A stretch of 27,887 nucleotides of DNA from Pauljensenia sp902373545 (GTDB lineage: Bacteria; Actinomycetota; Actinomycetes; Actinomycetales; Actinomycetaceae), in assembly GCF_041432775.1 (NCBI RefSeq), contig NZ_JAPWAG010000030.1, positions 1 through 27,887 of the forward strand. The letters run 5' to 3'. The translations under genes were made by a program, and so were the position numbers. Below are positions 10,171-19,090 of the stretch, piece by piece. Numbering within the stretch: the first letter of the stretch is position 1; each line of letters opens with the position of its first letter. A model generated the notes under the pieces. The model was not told the origin of the DNA. It saw only the letters and a program-made list of their open reading frames with translations, and made no database searches.

Positions 10171-12728
10171 CGTGCCACCTCCTGCGTGGCGCGCAGGGTC
10201 GCGACGGTGCCGACACCGCCGAGGTTGTCGTGAATAACGGAGCCGGTGGAGCACTCGGGAACCCACGCGACGGAGTCGGGCAGGTCCGCGATGGCGGCCG
10301 GCAGGGTGAGCGTGCCGCGCTCGGTCTCGAGCGTCGCGTCGGCGCCGGGGGTGATGCCGGCGGCTGCCAGCGTCGCGGCCGAGGCCAGGAGGACGGGGCG
10401 GCGGGCCGAACCGGCCAGCCACGGGGCGCCGTCCTGGAGGCGACCGGCGTCGATCATGGGCTTGTGGGAGGCCAGCAGGACCTCTCCCTTGCCCGCGGCG
10501 ACCGGGGCGTGGGCCGAGGCCGGGGTGAAGGCCTGCGGGGTGCCGTCCCACTCCATGAGGGGGTTGACCTCGGCGTACAGGTCGGCCAGGGCGGTGATGC
10601 CCAGATCGTCGTCGAATTCCTCGGTCAGGCGCACGAGCACGTCGCGGTCGGTCAGGGAGGTCGCAGAGCGGGCCTGGCCGAAGGGCCGCAGGCGGCCCTC
10701 CCAGTTGATGAACGTGCCGTTCTTTTCAACGGCGGGGGCCACCGGCAGGACGACGTCCGCGCGGTCGGTGATCTCCGAGGCCCGAACCTCGAGGGAGACC
10801 AGGAAGGGAACCTCGTCCAGGGCGGCGCGAACGGCACCCGGATCGTCGAAGTCGCGCACGTCGACACCACCGACGACCAGGGCCTTGAGCTCGCCCGCGG
10901 CGGCTGCCTCGATCATCTGCTCGGCGTCAAGGCCGCGCTCGGGCAGCTCGCCCCACCCAAGGTCGGCGGCCCCGGCCTCGTCAATGGTGCGGCCGAAGGG
11001 AGCCAGGCCCGGGAGGAGGCCGGCCTCGATGGCGGCGCGGTCGCCGGCGCGGCGCGGGACCCACGCGAGGCGGGCGCCCGTGCGCTCGGCCAGAGCGACG
11101 ACTGCGGAGAGCAGGCCGGGGACCCGGGCCGCGCGCTCACCCACGAGGACGATGCCACCGGAGAGAGCCTCAGCCAGGTCGGCGTAAGCGCCGCCAGCGG
11201 CGATCGCGTCGACGACGCCGGGCTCGGCGCCGGGGGCCGCGTGCAGGACGCGAGCCTTCATCTTGCGCGAACCGGCGGAGGTGAAGGGCGCGACCGTGGC
11301 GACCTTCAGGCCGGACTTGCGGGTGGCCTTACGCAGGCGCAGGAACATGGCGCCGCACTCGTCCTCGGGCTCGAGGGCGACCAGCAGCACCTGCCCGGCG
11401 CTCTCCAGGTCCTTGTACGTCGTCTCCAGGCCGGAGCCGGCCACGTGGGACGCCAGGAAGGAGCGCTCTTCCTCCGAGGAGGGGCGCGAGCGGAAGTCGA
11501 TCGAATCGGAGCCGACGACGGTGCGCGCGAACTTCGACCATGCCCAGGCGTCCTCGAAGGTGAGGTGGCCGCCGGGCAGGAAGCCCACGGACGAACCCGC
11601 CTGCTCGAGGCCCTCGCGGACGCGGTCAAGCGCGTCGGACCAGGAGGTGGGAACCAGCTCGCCGCCCTCACGCACGAGCGGGTAGGTCAGGCGATCAACC
11701 TTGTCCCACTCGAACGCGAAGCGATCCTTGTCGGTGATCCACTCTTCGTTGACCTCGGGGTCGTTGCCGCTCATGCGACGCACGACCTCGCCGCGACGAA
11801 TGTCCTGGCGGATCGCGGAGCCCGACGCGTCATGCTCGGTCACGGACGCAGTCGACACGAGGTCGAAGGGACGCGCGCGGAAGCGGTAGGACGCGGCGGT
11901 CAGGGCGCCGACCGGGCAGATCTGGATGATGTTGCCCGAGAAGTAGGACGCGAAGGCGCGGCCCGACACGTCGCGCTCGGCGACGGAGAGCTCACCCTCG
12001 TTAATCGAACCGACGATCGCGTCCGTGCCAAACGGGGACGACAGGGACGAGGTCGAGGCCTCCTTGGCCTTGGGGTCGAAGAAGTCCAGGGTGGTCGAGT
12101 CGAATCCGCCGACCTGCTCGCCCATGAAGTAGTGGTGCTCCGTGGGAGCCGTGCCACCGCCTCGGCCCTGCAGGTCCATGAACACGTCGCCGGAGATCTC
12201 CTTGCCGAAGCGCACGCAGCGCTGGCACAGGATGCAGCGCTCGCGATCCAGCAGGATCTGGGAGGTCAGGCGCAGCGGCTTCTTAAAGGTGCGCTTGGCG
12301 TCCGTGAAGCGGGACTTGCCGCGGCCATCCGTCATCGCCTGGTTCTGCAGGGGGCACTCGCCGCCCTTGTCGCACACCGGGCAGTCCAACGGGTGGTTAA
12401 TGAGCAGGAACTCCATGACGCCGTGCTGGGCGCGCTGGGCCACCTCGGAGGTGTGCTGGGTCTTGACGACCATGCCCGGGGTGACGGTCTGCGCGCACGA
12501 GGGCTGGGGCTTGGGCATGAAGCGAAGCTCGCCCGTGTTGCGGTCGGGCATGCCGACCTCAACCAGGCACTGGCGGCACGCGGCCACCGGGGCCAGCAGC
12601 GGGTGGTCACAGAAACGCGGGATCCGAATGCCGGCCTGCTCGGCCGCGCGGATCACGAGCGTGCCCTGGGGGACAGAAACCTGAACGTCGTCGATGGTGA
12701 CGTCGATCATGTTGGGCGCGTCGCTCAT
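10167..12728 (-). CDS. nuoG: NADH-quinone oxidoreductase subunit G, lacking N7 ligands
   Basis: 853 residues. The N-terminal Fe-S domain carries the [2Fe-2S] ligands Cys40/51/54/78 (N1b), His112/Cys116/Cys119/Cys125 (N5) and Cys165/168/171 with Cys271 (N4). A molybdopterin-oxidoreductase-like domain follows from about 285 to the end. Two things are odd. N4's third and fourth ligands are 100 residues apart instead of about 44, because roughly residues 188-243 are inserted. The bacterial N7 site (Cx2Cx3Cx27C) reads Thr297, Asp300, Ser304, Thr332 at exactly the expected positions, so all four N7 cysteines are gone. The main electron path (N1b, N5, N4) looks intact, so the protein should still work. 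Start ATG 12728 overlaps the nuoF stop (ATGA). Confidence 0.96.
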   Translation of the reverse strand: MSDAPNMIDVTIDDVQVSVPQGTLVIRAAEQAGIRIPRFCDHPLLAPVAACRQCLVEVGMPDRNTGELRFMPKPQPSCAQTVTPGMVVKTQHTSEVAQRAQHGVMEFLLINHPLDCPVCDKGGECPLQNQAMTDGRGKSRFTDAKRTFKKPLRLTSQILLDRERCILCQRCVRFGKEISGDVFMDLQGRGGGTAPTEHHYFMGEQVGGFDSTTLDFFDPKAKEASTSSLSSPFGTDAIVGSINEGELSVAERDVSGRAFASYFSGNIIQICPVGALTAASYRFRARPFDLVSTASVTEHDASGSAIRQDIRRGEVVRRMSGNDPEVNEEWITDKDRFAFEWDKVDRLTYPLVREGGELVPTSWSDALDRVREGLEQAGSSVGFLPGGHLTFEDAWAWSKFARTVVGSDSIDFRSRPSSEEERSFLASHVAGSGLETTYKDLESAGQVLLVALEPEDECGAMFLRLRKATRKSGLKVATVAPFTSAGSRKMKARVLHAAPGAEPGVVDAIAAGGAYADLAEALSGGIVLVGERAARVPGLLSAVVALAERTGARLAWVPRRAGDRAAIEAGLLPGLAPFGRTIDEAGAADLGWGELPERGLDAEQMIEAAAAGELKALVVGGVDVRDFDDPGAVRAALDEVPFLVSLEVRASEITDRADVVLPVAPAVEKNGTFINWEGRLRPFGQARSATSLTDRDVLVRLTEEFDDDLGITALADLYAEVNPLMEWDGTPQAFTPASAHAPVAAGKGEVLLASHKPMIDAGRLQDGAPWLAGSARRPVLLASAATLAAAGITPGADATLETERGTLTLPAAIADLPDSVAWVPECSTGSVIHDNLGGVGTVATLRATQEVAR

Positions 12729-14029
12729 CGGCCACCTCCTCGCGCGTAGTTAGCGGACGCCTCGTAGGGGAAAAGCTCGCGGGCGGGCGTGGTGAGACCG
12801 GCCTCGAACTCGTCGCGGAAGCGCTTGATGCCCGCCATGATCGGGGTTGCTGCGGCGTCGCCGAGCGGGCAGAAGCTGCGGCCCGCAATGTTGTGTGCGA
12901 TCTCGTCGAGCAGGTCGACGTCGCCGGGGCGACCCTCGCCTCGCTCGAGGCGCAGCATAATTTGCTTCATCCAGTAGGTGCCTTCGCGACAGGGCGTGCA
13001 CTTACCGCAGGACTCGTGCTGGTAGAACTCGGACCAGCGGGTGATGACGCGGACGACCGAGACGGTCTCGTCGAACACCTGCAGGGCTCGCGTACCCAGC
13101 ATCGAACCGGCCGCACCCACGGACTCGTAGTCGAGGGGGGTGTCCAGCTCGTCTTCGGTGAAGATCGGGGTGGAGGAACCGCCGGGGGTCCAGAACTTCA
13201 GCTTGTGGCCGTTGCGGATACCGCCCGCCATCTCGATGAGCTCGCGCATCGTGATGCCGAAGGGGGCCTCGAACTGGCCGGGGTTGGTCACGTGGCCCGA
13301 CACGGAGAAGATGCCGTGTCCCTTGGACTTTTCGGTGCCCATCGAGGCGAACCACTCGGGCGAGTTGCGGAAGATACCCGCCACTTGAGCGATGGTCTCC
13401 ACGTTGTTGACCACCGTGGGGCGCGCGTACAGGCCGGCGACCGCGGGGAAGGGGGGCTTGAGGCGCGGGTGGCCTCGGCGTCCCTCGAGGGAGTCCAGCA
13501 GGGCCGTCTCCTCACCGCAGATGTAGGCGCCGGCGCCCGCGTGGGCGGTGATGCGCAGGTCGCCGAGCACGCCGGCCTCGGTCGCCTCGCGTACGGCCTC
13601 CAGCAGGCGGCGGTACACGTGGGTGACCTCGCCGCGCAGGTAGACGAACGCGTGGTCACAGCCGATGGCGCGCGACGTGATCGCGATGCCCTCAATGAGG
13701 ACGTGGGGGTTGCCCATGATGAGCGGGATGTCCTTGCAGGTGCCCGGCTCGGATTCGTCGGCGTTCACCACGAGGTAGCGGGGGCCGCCGTCGGCCGGGG
13801 GCAGGAAGGACCACTTGAGGCCAGAGGGGAAGCCTGCGCCACCACGGCCTCGCAGACCGGAATCCTTGACGGCCTGCACGATGTCCGCGGGCTCCATGGT
13901 GCGGGCCTTGTCGAGGCCCTTGTAGCCGCCGCGGGACCGGTAGGAGTCCAGCGTCCAGGAACGCTCCTCTCCCCACCCGTTGGTGAGGATCGGGGTCAGC
14001 GGCCCGGGCGTCACGTATGCGGTGCTCAC
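12725..14029 (-). CDS. nuoF: NADH-quinone oxidoreductase subunit F (NADH/FMN)
   Basis: 434 residues, standard for NuoF. It oxidises NADH with FMN and hands electrons to the N3 [4Fe-4S] cluster at the tip of the peripheral arm. The glycine-rich GRGGAGFPSG (61-70) binds NADH/FMN; ESEPGTCKD (about 92-99) is the usual FMN-region motif. N3 ligands are Cys341/344/347 in SCGKCTPCREG and Cys387. The start is GTG 14029, overlapping the nuoE stop (GTGA); its own stop overlaps the nuoG start. Confidence 0.97.
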   Translation of the reverse strand: MSTAYVTPGPLTPILTNGWGEERSWTLDSYRSRGGYKGLDKARTMEPADIVQAVKDSGLRGRGGAGFPSGLKWSFLPPADGGPRYLVVNADESEPGTCKDIPLIMGNPHVLIEGIAITSRAIGCDHAFVYLRGEVTHVYRRLLEAVREATEAGVLGDLRITAHAGAGAYICGEETALLDSLEGRRGHPRLKPPFPAVAGLYARPTVVNNVETIAQVAGIFRNSPEWFASMGTEKSKGHGIFSVSGHVTNPGQFEAPFGITMRELIEMAGGIRNGHKLKFWTPGGSSTPIFTEDELDTPLDYESVGAAGSMLGTRALQVFDETVSVVRVITRWSEFYQHESCGKCTPCREGTYWMKQIMLRLERGEGRPGDVDLLDEIAHNIAGRSFCPLGDAAATPIMAGIKRFRDEFEAGLTTPARELFPYEASANYARGGGR

Positions 14030-14769
14030 TTCGCCTTCACTCCCTTCTTATTCGAGGCCTTCGTGGATGCCTTCGTGGCCTTCGTGGGGGCCTGGTCGGC
14101 GGCCTTGTCAGCCACCGGCTCGGTCCAGCCGTTCTTCGCGGCGATCTCGCGGCCCAGGAGGGTCGAGGGGCCAGCGGAGGGGCCTTCGTTTTCGTGGCCG
14201 TCCAGGAAGCCGGCCAGGACGCGCTCGTTCTCCTTGAACGTGGGGGCCACGATCGGCCCGCGCGTCGGGTGGATGTCGCGGCCGGCCTGGATGTCCTCGA
14301 TCATCGCCAGCGCCGACTCGGGGCTCTGGTTGTCGAAGAATTCCCAGTTGACCATGACGACGGGCGCGTAGTCGCACGCCGCGTTGCACTCGATGCGCTC
14401 GAGCGTGATCTTGCCGTCTTCGCTGGTCTCGTCGCTACCGACGCCGACCTTCTCGGAGACCTTGTCCCAGATCTCGTCTCCGCCCATGACGGCGCACAGC
14501 GCGTTCGTACACACGCCCACCAGGTACTCACCGGTGGGGTGACGCTTGTACTGCGTGTAGAAGGTCGCGACGGCGCTGATCTCTGCGCGAGGCAGGTCCA
14601 GCGTCGCGGAGATGAAGTCGATGCCGTCCGGGCTGACGTAGCCGTCGACGGACTGGATCAGGTGCAGCATCGGCAGCAGGCCGGAGCGCGAGTGACCGTC
14701 CGGGTAGCGGGCGATGATCTGCGCGGCGTCCGCCTGCAGGCGTGCCAAGGTGTCGGGTGTGTAGCTCAT
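14026..14769 (-). CDS. nuoE: NADH-quinone oxidoreductase subunit E
   Basis: 247 residues. This thioredoxin-like subunit carries the off-path [2Fe-2S] cluster N1a next to the FMN of NuoF. Ligands are Cys87-x4-Cys92 and Cys128-x3-Cys132, the expected pattern. The conserved core ends near residue 215. The last 30 or so residues are a Lys/Ala/Thr-rich tail (KATKASTKASNKKGVKAK), which may be disordered or a nucleic-acid/membrane-charged tail. ATG 14769 overlaps the nuoD stop (ATGA), and the TGA overlaps the nuoF GTG. Confidence 0.96.
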   Translation of the reverse strand: MSYTPDTLARLQADAAQIIARYPDGHSRSGLLPMLHLIQSVDGYVSPDGIDFISATLDLPRAEISAVATFYTQYKRHPTGEYLVGVCTNALCAVMGGDEIWDKVSEKVGVGSDETSEDGKITLERIECNAACDYAPVVMVNWEFFDNQSPESALAMIEDIQAGRDIHPTRGPIVAPTFKENERVLAGFLDGHENEGPSAGPSTLLGREIAAKNGWTEPVADKAADQAPTKATKASTKASNKKGVKAK

Positions 14770-16112
14770 CGGTCAACGCCTCCGAGAACGGGGTCGATAG
14801 CGGCCAGTGCGACGACCACGTCGGCCAGCTGGCCGCCTTCGGTCATCATGGCCAGCGCTTGCAGGTTGGCGAAGGAGGGGTCGCGGAAGTGCGCGCGGAA
14901 GGGGCGCGTCCCGCCGTCGGAGACGAGGTGGACGCCCAGGACGCCCTTCGCGTGCTCGACGGTCTGGTAGACCTGGCCGGCGGGCACGTGGAAGCCCTCG
15001 GTGACGAGCTTGAAGTGGTGGATGAGGGACTCCATGGACTCCCCCATGATCTCGCGGACGTGCTCGAAGGAGTTGCCCTGGCCGTCGGTGGCGACCGACA
15101 GGCGCGCGGGCCAGCCGATCTCCGGGTCAGCGACCATCGTGGGCGCGCCCTCGCACTGGTCGAGCTTGGCGAGCACCTGCCAGATGATGCGCAACGACTC
15201 GTAGCACTCGTCGAAGCGGACCATCGTGCGGTTGTACACGTCCGACTTATCGCGGGTGGGAACGTCGAATTCGAAGTTCTCGTAGCCGCAGTAGGGCTGG
15301 CTCTTGCGCAGGTCCAGGGGCAGGCCGGCGGCGCGCACGCCGGGGCCGGTCGAGCCCAGGGCCATGAGGCCACTCAGCGGCATGACGGCCACGTCGCACA
15401 GGCGCTTCTTGAAGATCGGGTTCTCCACGAGGATGTCCTGGAGCTCGCCGATGTCCTTGCGGGCCCGGCGCAGGCGGTCGCGAATGTAATCCGTGGTGCC
15501 CTCGCCGATGTCCTGGACGACGCCGCCGGGGCGGATGTACTCGTGGTTCATGCGCAGGCCGGAGATGCGCTCGAAGATGCGCAGGATTTCCTCGCGGGCG
15601 CGGAAGCCGATCGTCATGATCGTCGTGGCGCCCATTTCGTTACCGGTCGAGCCGATGGCGACCAGGTGCGAGGCGATGCGGCACAGCTCCATCATGAGGA
15701 TGCGGATGAGGGACGCGCGCTCAGGGATGTCCTCTTCGATGCCGAGGAGTTTCTCGACGCCGAGGCAGTAGGCGGCCTCCTGGAAGAAGGGGGCGACGTA
15801 GTCCATGCGCGTGCAGTATGCGACGCCCTGGGTCCACGTACGGTACTCCATGTTCTTCTCGATGCCGGTGTGCAGGTAGCCGGTGTCGATGCGGGTCTCG
15901 CGGACCTTTTCGCCGTCAAGCTCGAGGATGAGGCGCAGAACGCCGTGGGTCGCGGGGTGAACCGGGCCCAGGTTGACGACGATGCGCTCGGAGGTGATGG
16001 CCTCGATCTCGTGCAGGACGTCGTCCCAGTCGCCGCCCTGGGTGAGGACCTCGGGGATGTCCTCGATGGGCAGGTCGGTCGCGCCGGCGGGCGCGTGGAA
16101 GGCGGTGGTCAT
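14766..16112 (-). CDS. nuoD: NADH-quinone oxidoreductase subunit D
   Basis: 448 residues, the 49-kDa-type subunit that together with NuoB builds the quinone-reduction site. Signatures are HTGIEKNMEYRTWTQG with the quinone-site histidine, and the C-terminal DPVLGGVDR ending. The motif usually read as KGE(L/F)G before the VSDG strand is KGVLG here, with valine at residue 391. Start ATG 16112 overlaps the nuoC stop by one base (TGATG). Everything else looks normal for an actinobacterial NuoD. Confidence 0.96.
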   Translation of the reverse strand: MTTAFHAPAGATDLPIEDIPEVLTQGGDWDDVLHEIEAITSERIVVNLGPVHPATHGVLRLILELDGEKVRETRIDTGYLHTGIEKNMEYRTWTQGVAYCTRMDYVAPFFQEAAYCLGVEKLLGIEEDIPERASLIRILMMELCRIASHLVAIGSTGNEMGATTIMTIGFRAREEILRIFERISGLRMNHEYIRPGGVVQDIGEGTTDYIRDRLRRARKDIGELQDILVENPIFKKRLCDVAVMPLSGLMALGSTGPGVRAAGLPLDLRKSQPYCGYENFEFDVPTRDKSDVYNRTMVRFDECYESLRIIWQVLAKLDQCEGAPTMVADPEIGWPARLSVATDGQGNSFEHVREIMGESMESLIHHFKLVTEGFHVPAGQVYQTVEHAKGVLGVHLVSDGGTRPFRAHFRDPSFANLQALAMMTEGGQLADVVVALAAIDPVLGGVDR

Positions 16113-16849
16113 CAGTTCACACTCCTACGAACGTCGGCGGAGGCAGTGACGGCTCCCTTGAATTCGACGGGGATGCCGCCCAGCGGGTAGTCCTTGCGCT
16201 GGGGGTGTCCGATCCAGTCGTCGGGCATCGCGGTGCGCGTGAGCGAGGGGTGCCCGGTAAAGACGATGCCGATGAGGTCCCAGGTTTCGCGCTCCTGCCA
16301 GTCGTTTCCGGGGTAGACGGAGACGATGGAGGGGATGCGGGGGTCCTCGTCGGGGCACGTGACCTCGAGGCGGATCATGCGGTTGTGCGTGATCGAGTAC
16401 AGGGGGTAGATGGCGTGCAGCTCGCGGCCCTTGTCGAGGGGGTAGTGCGCGCCGTTGGTGCCCAGGCACAGCTCGAAGCGCAGGTCCGGGTCGTCGCGCA
16501 GGTACTTGGCGACGCGCGCGATGTGCTCGCGGGCGATGAAGATGCCGAGCTGACCGCGGTCGATGGTGACCTTCTCGATGACGTCGGCGACCGCCAGGCC
16601 GTCGGCGACGATGAGCTCTTCGAGGACATCAACGACCTGGTCGAACCAGGAGCCGTAGGGGCGGGAGGCCTCGCCGGGCAGGAAGGAATCGGAGACCAGG
16701 CCAGAGAAACCGGAGGTGGAGGAGTCGGTGCCGGCGCCGAAGAGGCCCTCGCGGTGGGCGATCGGCTCGGGCAGGGCGAAGCCGCGCTGGGACGAGGCCT
16801 GGGTGGCCTCAGCCGACGCGCTGCCTTCGGGGATGGACACGTCACTCAT
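16112..16849 (-). CDS. nuoC: NADH-quinone oxidoreductase subunit C
   Basis: 245 residues. The 30-kDa-type scaffold subunit of the peripheral arm binds NuoD and NuoI; it carries no cofactor. The family core begins near residue 55 (SWFDQVVDVLEELIV). The signature YPLYSITHNRMIRLEV, followed by the conserved NDWQERETWDLIGIVFTGHP (about 195-215) and the RKDYPLGG end, is intact. The first 50 residues are Ser/Ala/Gln-rich and not part of the fold. ATG 16849 overlaps the nuoB stop (ATGA), which decides the start over the longer open frame that runs antisense-like through nuoB. Confidence 0.95.
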   Translation of the reverse strand: MSDVSIPEGSASAEATQASSQRGFALPEPIAHREGLFGAGTDSSTSGFSGLVSDSFLPGEASRPYGSWFDQVVDVLEELIVADGLAVADVIEKVTIDRGQLGIFIAREHIARVAKYLRDDPDLRFELCLGTNGAHYPLDKGRELHAIYPLYSITHNRMIRLEVTCPDEDPRIPSIVSVYPGNDWQERETWDLIGIVFTGHPSLTRTAMPDDWIGHPQRKDYPLGGIPVEFKGAVTASADVRRSVN

Positions 16850-17400
16850 GCGAGGAGTCCCTTCATCTGGTGGGTGGGCGTCGCCTCGAGGGCGGCCTTC
16901 TCGGCGGCTCGGGCGATTTCGCGGCGGTGCACGCCGAGGGGTTCCTTGCCGATCTGCTCGCGCAGGACGAGGACCGCGTGGATGAGGGCCTCGGGGCGCG
17001 GCGGGCAGCCAGGCAGGTAGACGTCGACGGGGACGATGTGGTCGCAGCCCTGGACGACGGCGTAGTTGTTGAACACGCCGCCGGAGGACGCGCATGCGCC
17101 CATGGAGATGACCCACTTGGGTTCGGGCATCGAGTCGTAGACGCGGCGGATAATCGGGGCCATCTTGTGGGAGACGCGGCCGGAGACGATCATCATGTCG
17201 GAGTGACGCGGCGAAGCACGGAAGACCTCGAGGCCGAAGCGCGCCATGTCGAATCGGGGGGTGCCGGCGGCCATCATCTCGATGGCGCAGCACGCCAGGC
17301 CCATGGTGACGGGCCACTGGCTGTACTTGCGTGCGAGCCCGAGGACTTTTTCGACGCTGGTCAGCGCGATGCCCGCGGGCAGGGATTCTTCAAGTCCCAC
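16846..17400 (-). CDS. nuoB: NADH-quinone oxidoreductase subunit B
   Basis: 184 residues. It carries N2, the terminal [4Fe-4S] cluster that reduces menaquinone. Ligands Cys37-Cys38 (tandem), Cys103 and Cys132 have exactly the spacing of E. coli Cys63/64/129/158. The start is GTG 17400 with AAGGA about seven bases upstream; it lies 21 bases after nuoA. The C-terminal 30 residues are a charged Arg/Glu/Ala extension ending in LLA. Confidence 0.97.
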   Translation of the reverse strand: MGLEESLPAGIALTSVEKVLGLARKYSQWPVTMGLACCAIEMMAAGTPRFDMARFGLEVFRASPRHSDMMIVSGRVSHKMAPIIRRVYDSMPEPKWVISMGACASSGGVFNNYAVVQGCDHIVPVDVYLPGCPPRPEALIHAVLVLREQIGKEPLGVHRREIARAAEKAALEATPTHQMKGLLA

Positions 17401-17421
17401 TTGTCTATCCTTACTTCTCTA

Positions 17422-17781
17422 TTAGTAGTCCAGGCCGCCGCGTCGCCATTCGTAGGCGTAGGGGACGCACAGGGTGACCAGGAAGCTCATCATGACGACC
17501 AGCCCAAACAGGCCCAGCTGGTTGAAGCTGACGGCCCACGGGTACATGAACACAACTTCAATGTCGAAGATGATGAAGGTCATCGCGACCAGGTAGTAGC
17601 GCACCGGGAAGCGACCCTCGGTGAGGTGGGCGCTGGTCGGCTGGATGCCACACTCGTAGTTATCGGCCTTGGTTGTGGACTTCTTGGTGGGGCCCAGGAT
17701 CGCGGAGGCGACCAGGCCTCCGAAGGCTAGGACGAGGGCAGCTGCCGACATGATGAGCAGCGGCACGTAGGGATTCGTCAT
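17422..17781 (-). CDS. nuoA: NADH-quinone oxidoreductase subunit A
   Basis: 119 residues, three membrane helices. It is the small subunit at the junction of peripheral and membrane arms. The YECGIQPT loop (with its conserved cysteine) and MTFIIFDIEVVFMYPWAV (with conserved acidic residues) are diagnostic. ATG 17781 has GGGAGG seven bases upstream. It is the first nuo gene and starts 28 bases after the MenJ-like gene, with no terminator between them, so the two are probably co-transcribed. Confidence 0.96.
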   Translation of the reverse strand: MTNPYVPLLIMSAAALVLAFGGLVASAILGPTKKSTTKADNYECGIQPTSAHLTEGRFPVRYYLVAMTFIIFDIEVVFMYPWAVSFNQLGLFGLVVMMSFLVTLCVPYAYEWRRGGLDY

Positions 17782-17809
17782 CGTTCCTCCCGGTTATCGA
17801 TGGTGGTGG

Positions 17810-19090
17810 TCATGCGGGTCGCACCACCTTGGTCAGCATGGTGATGAGTTGGTCGTCGAAGTCGCCCCCGCTCCTCTCGTACCCGTCCGACAGGAGTTTG
17901 TGGACGAGCGTCATGAGGCGCGGAATGGGCAGCCCGACGTTCGTGCAGGTGCGCATGATCGTCGGGTTTTCGATGAGCGCGACGAAGATGCGGCCGAGCT
18001 GGTAGTAGCCGCCGTATTCGTCGCGGAGCATGTGGGGGTATTCGCTCATGGCGCGGTCGATGCCGGCGCGGTGCGAGCGGGAGCGGGCCTGCGCGATGCA
18101 CGAGGCCGCGTAACGCCCGGCCTTCATGGCCGGGGCGATGCCTTCACCGTTGTAGGGGGAGACCATGCCGCCGGCGTCGCCGACGAGGACGAGGCCCTGG
18201 GTGTAGTGAGGCTTGCGGTTGAAGCTCATGGGCAGGGCGGCGGAGCGAAGCTGACCGATCTGGTTGTCGGGGGTGAAGCCCCATTCTTCGGGCAGGTTCG
18301 CGGTCCAGGCCTTGAAGACCTCGCGGTAGGGCAGGTTCGTGGCGCCGGCGCGCGAGGCGACGGAGCCGAGGCCGACGTTGACGATGCCCTCGCCCATGGG
18401 GAAGATCCAGCCGTAGCCGGGCAGCAGGTCGGAGGCACCGGGGGTGCCGCTCCACAGTTCGAGGTGGGATTCCATCCACTCCTCGTCGCCGCGGGGGCTG
18501 TGGAAGTAGGCGCGGGCGGCCACGCCCATCGGGCGGTTCATCTTCTTTTCGAGGCCGAGGCTGGTCGCGAGGCGCGCGGCCACTCCCCCGGCGTCGACGG
18601 TGATGGAGGCCCGGACCTCGAACGTCGTCGCGTTCTTGCCGCGCCCGCTCTTAGCCGTCACGCCGACGACGCGGCCGGAGCCGTCCTGGAGGGCACCCGT
18701 GACGGTCACGCCTTCGTAGAGGCGAGCCCCGGCCTCGACGGCGCGCTTGGCGAGGGCGTGATCGAGGTCCATGCGCGCGCGGGTCATGCCGTAGCCGGGC
18801 AGGGACTTCTGGTCGGGCCAGTCCATGTGGACGGTGTGGCCGCCGCCGATGACGGTCAGGCCGCGGTTTCGCATCCAGCCGGTGGTGTCCACGCCCATCG
18901 CAATGAGCTCGTGGACGGCAGCCGGGGTGAGCCCATCGCCGCAGATTTTGTCGCGCGGGAACGGGCTTTTCTCCAGGAGGACGACATCGAGGCCAGCCCT
19001 GGCCAGGTGGTAGGCGGTGGAGGACCCGCCCGGGCCCGCGCCGACGACGACAACGTCAGCGCTCATGTCGCTAGGCATAGTGGATGCCAC
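17810..19090 (-). CDS. FAD-dependent geranylgeranyl reductase family (MenJ-like)
   Basis: 426 residues. The N-terminal dinucleotide fold VVVVGAGPGG (Gly17/19/22) binds FAD, and EKSPFPRDKICGDG is the hallmark of geranylgeranyl reductases. A second FAD motif, VLVGDAGGMVSPYNGEGI, lies near residue 305. In mycobacteria a homologue next to a polyprenyl synthase (MenJ) saturates one isoprene unit of menaquinone. Here the gene lies beside menG and at the head of the operon that ends in a polyprenyl synthase, which supports the same job by inference. The start is GTG 19090, chosen because GGAGG lies six bases upstream; ATGs at 19075 and 19060 are alternatives. An archaeal-lipid-like or other prenyl substrate cannot be excluded. 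Confidence 0.9.
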   Translation of the reverse strand: MASTMPSDMSADVVVVGAGPGGSSTAYHLARAGLDVVLLEKSPFPRDKICGDGLTPAAVHELIAMGVDTTGWMRNRGLTVIGGGHTVHMDWPDQKSLPGYGMTRARMDLDHALAKRAVEAGARLYEGVTVTGALQDGSGRVVGVTAKSGRGKNATTFEVRASITVDAGGVAARLATSLGLEKKMNRPMGVAARAYFHSPRGDEEWMESHLELWSGTPGASDLLPGYGWIFPMGEGIVNVGLGSVASRAGATNLPYREVFKAWTANLPEEWGFTPDNQIGQLRSAALPMSFNRKPHYTQGLVLVGDAGGMVSPYNGEGIAPAMKAGRYAASCIAQARSRSHRAGIDRAMSEYPHMLRDEYGGYYQLGRIFVALIENPTIMRTCTNVGLPIPRLMTLVHKLLSDGYERSGGDFDDQLITMLTKVVRPA

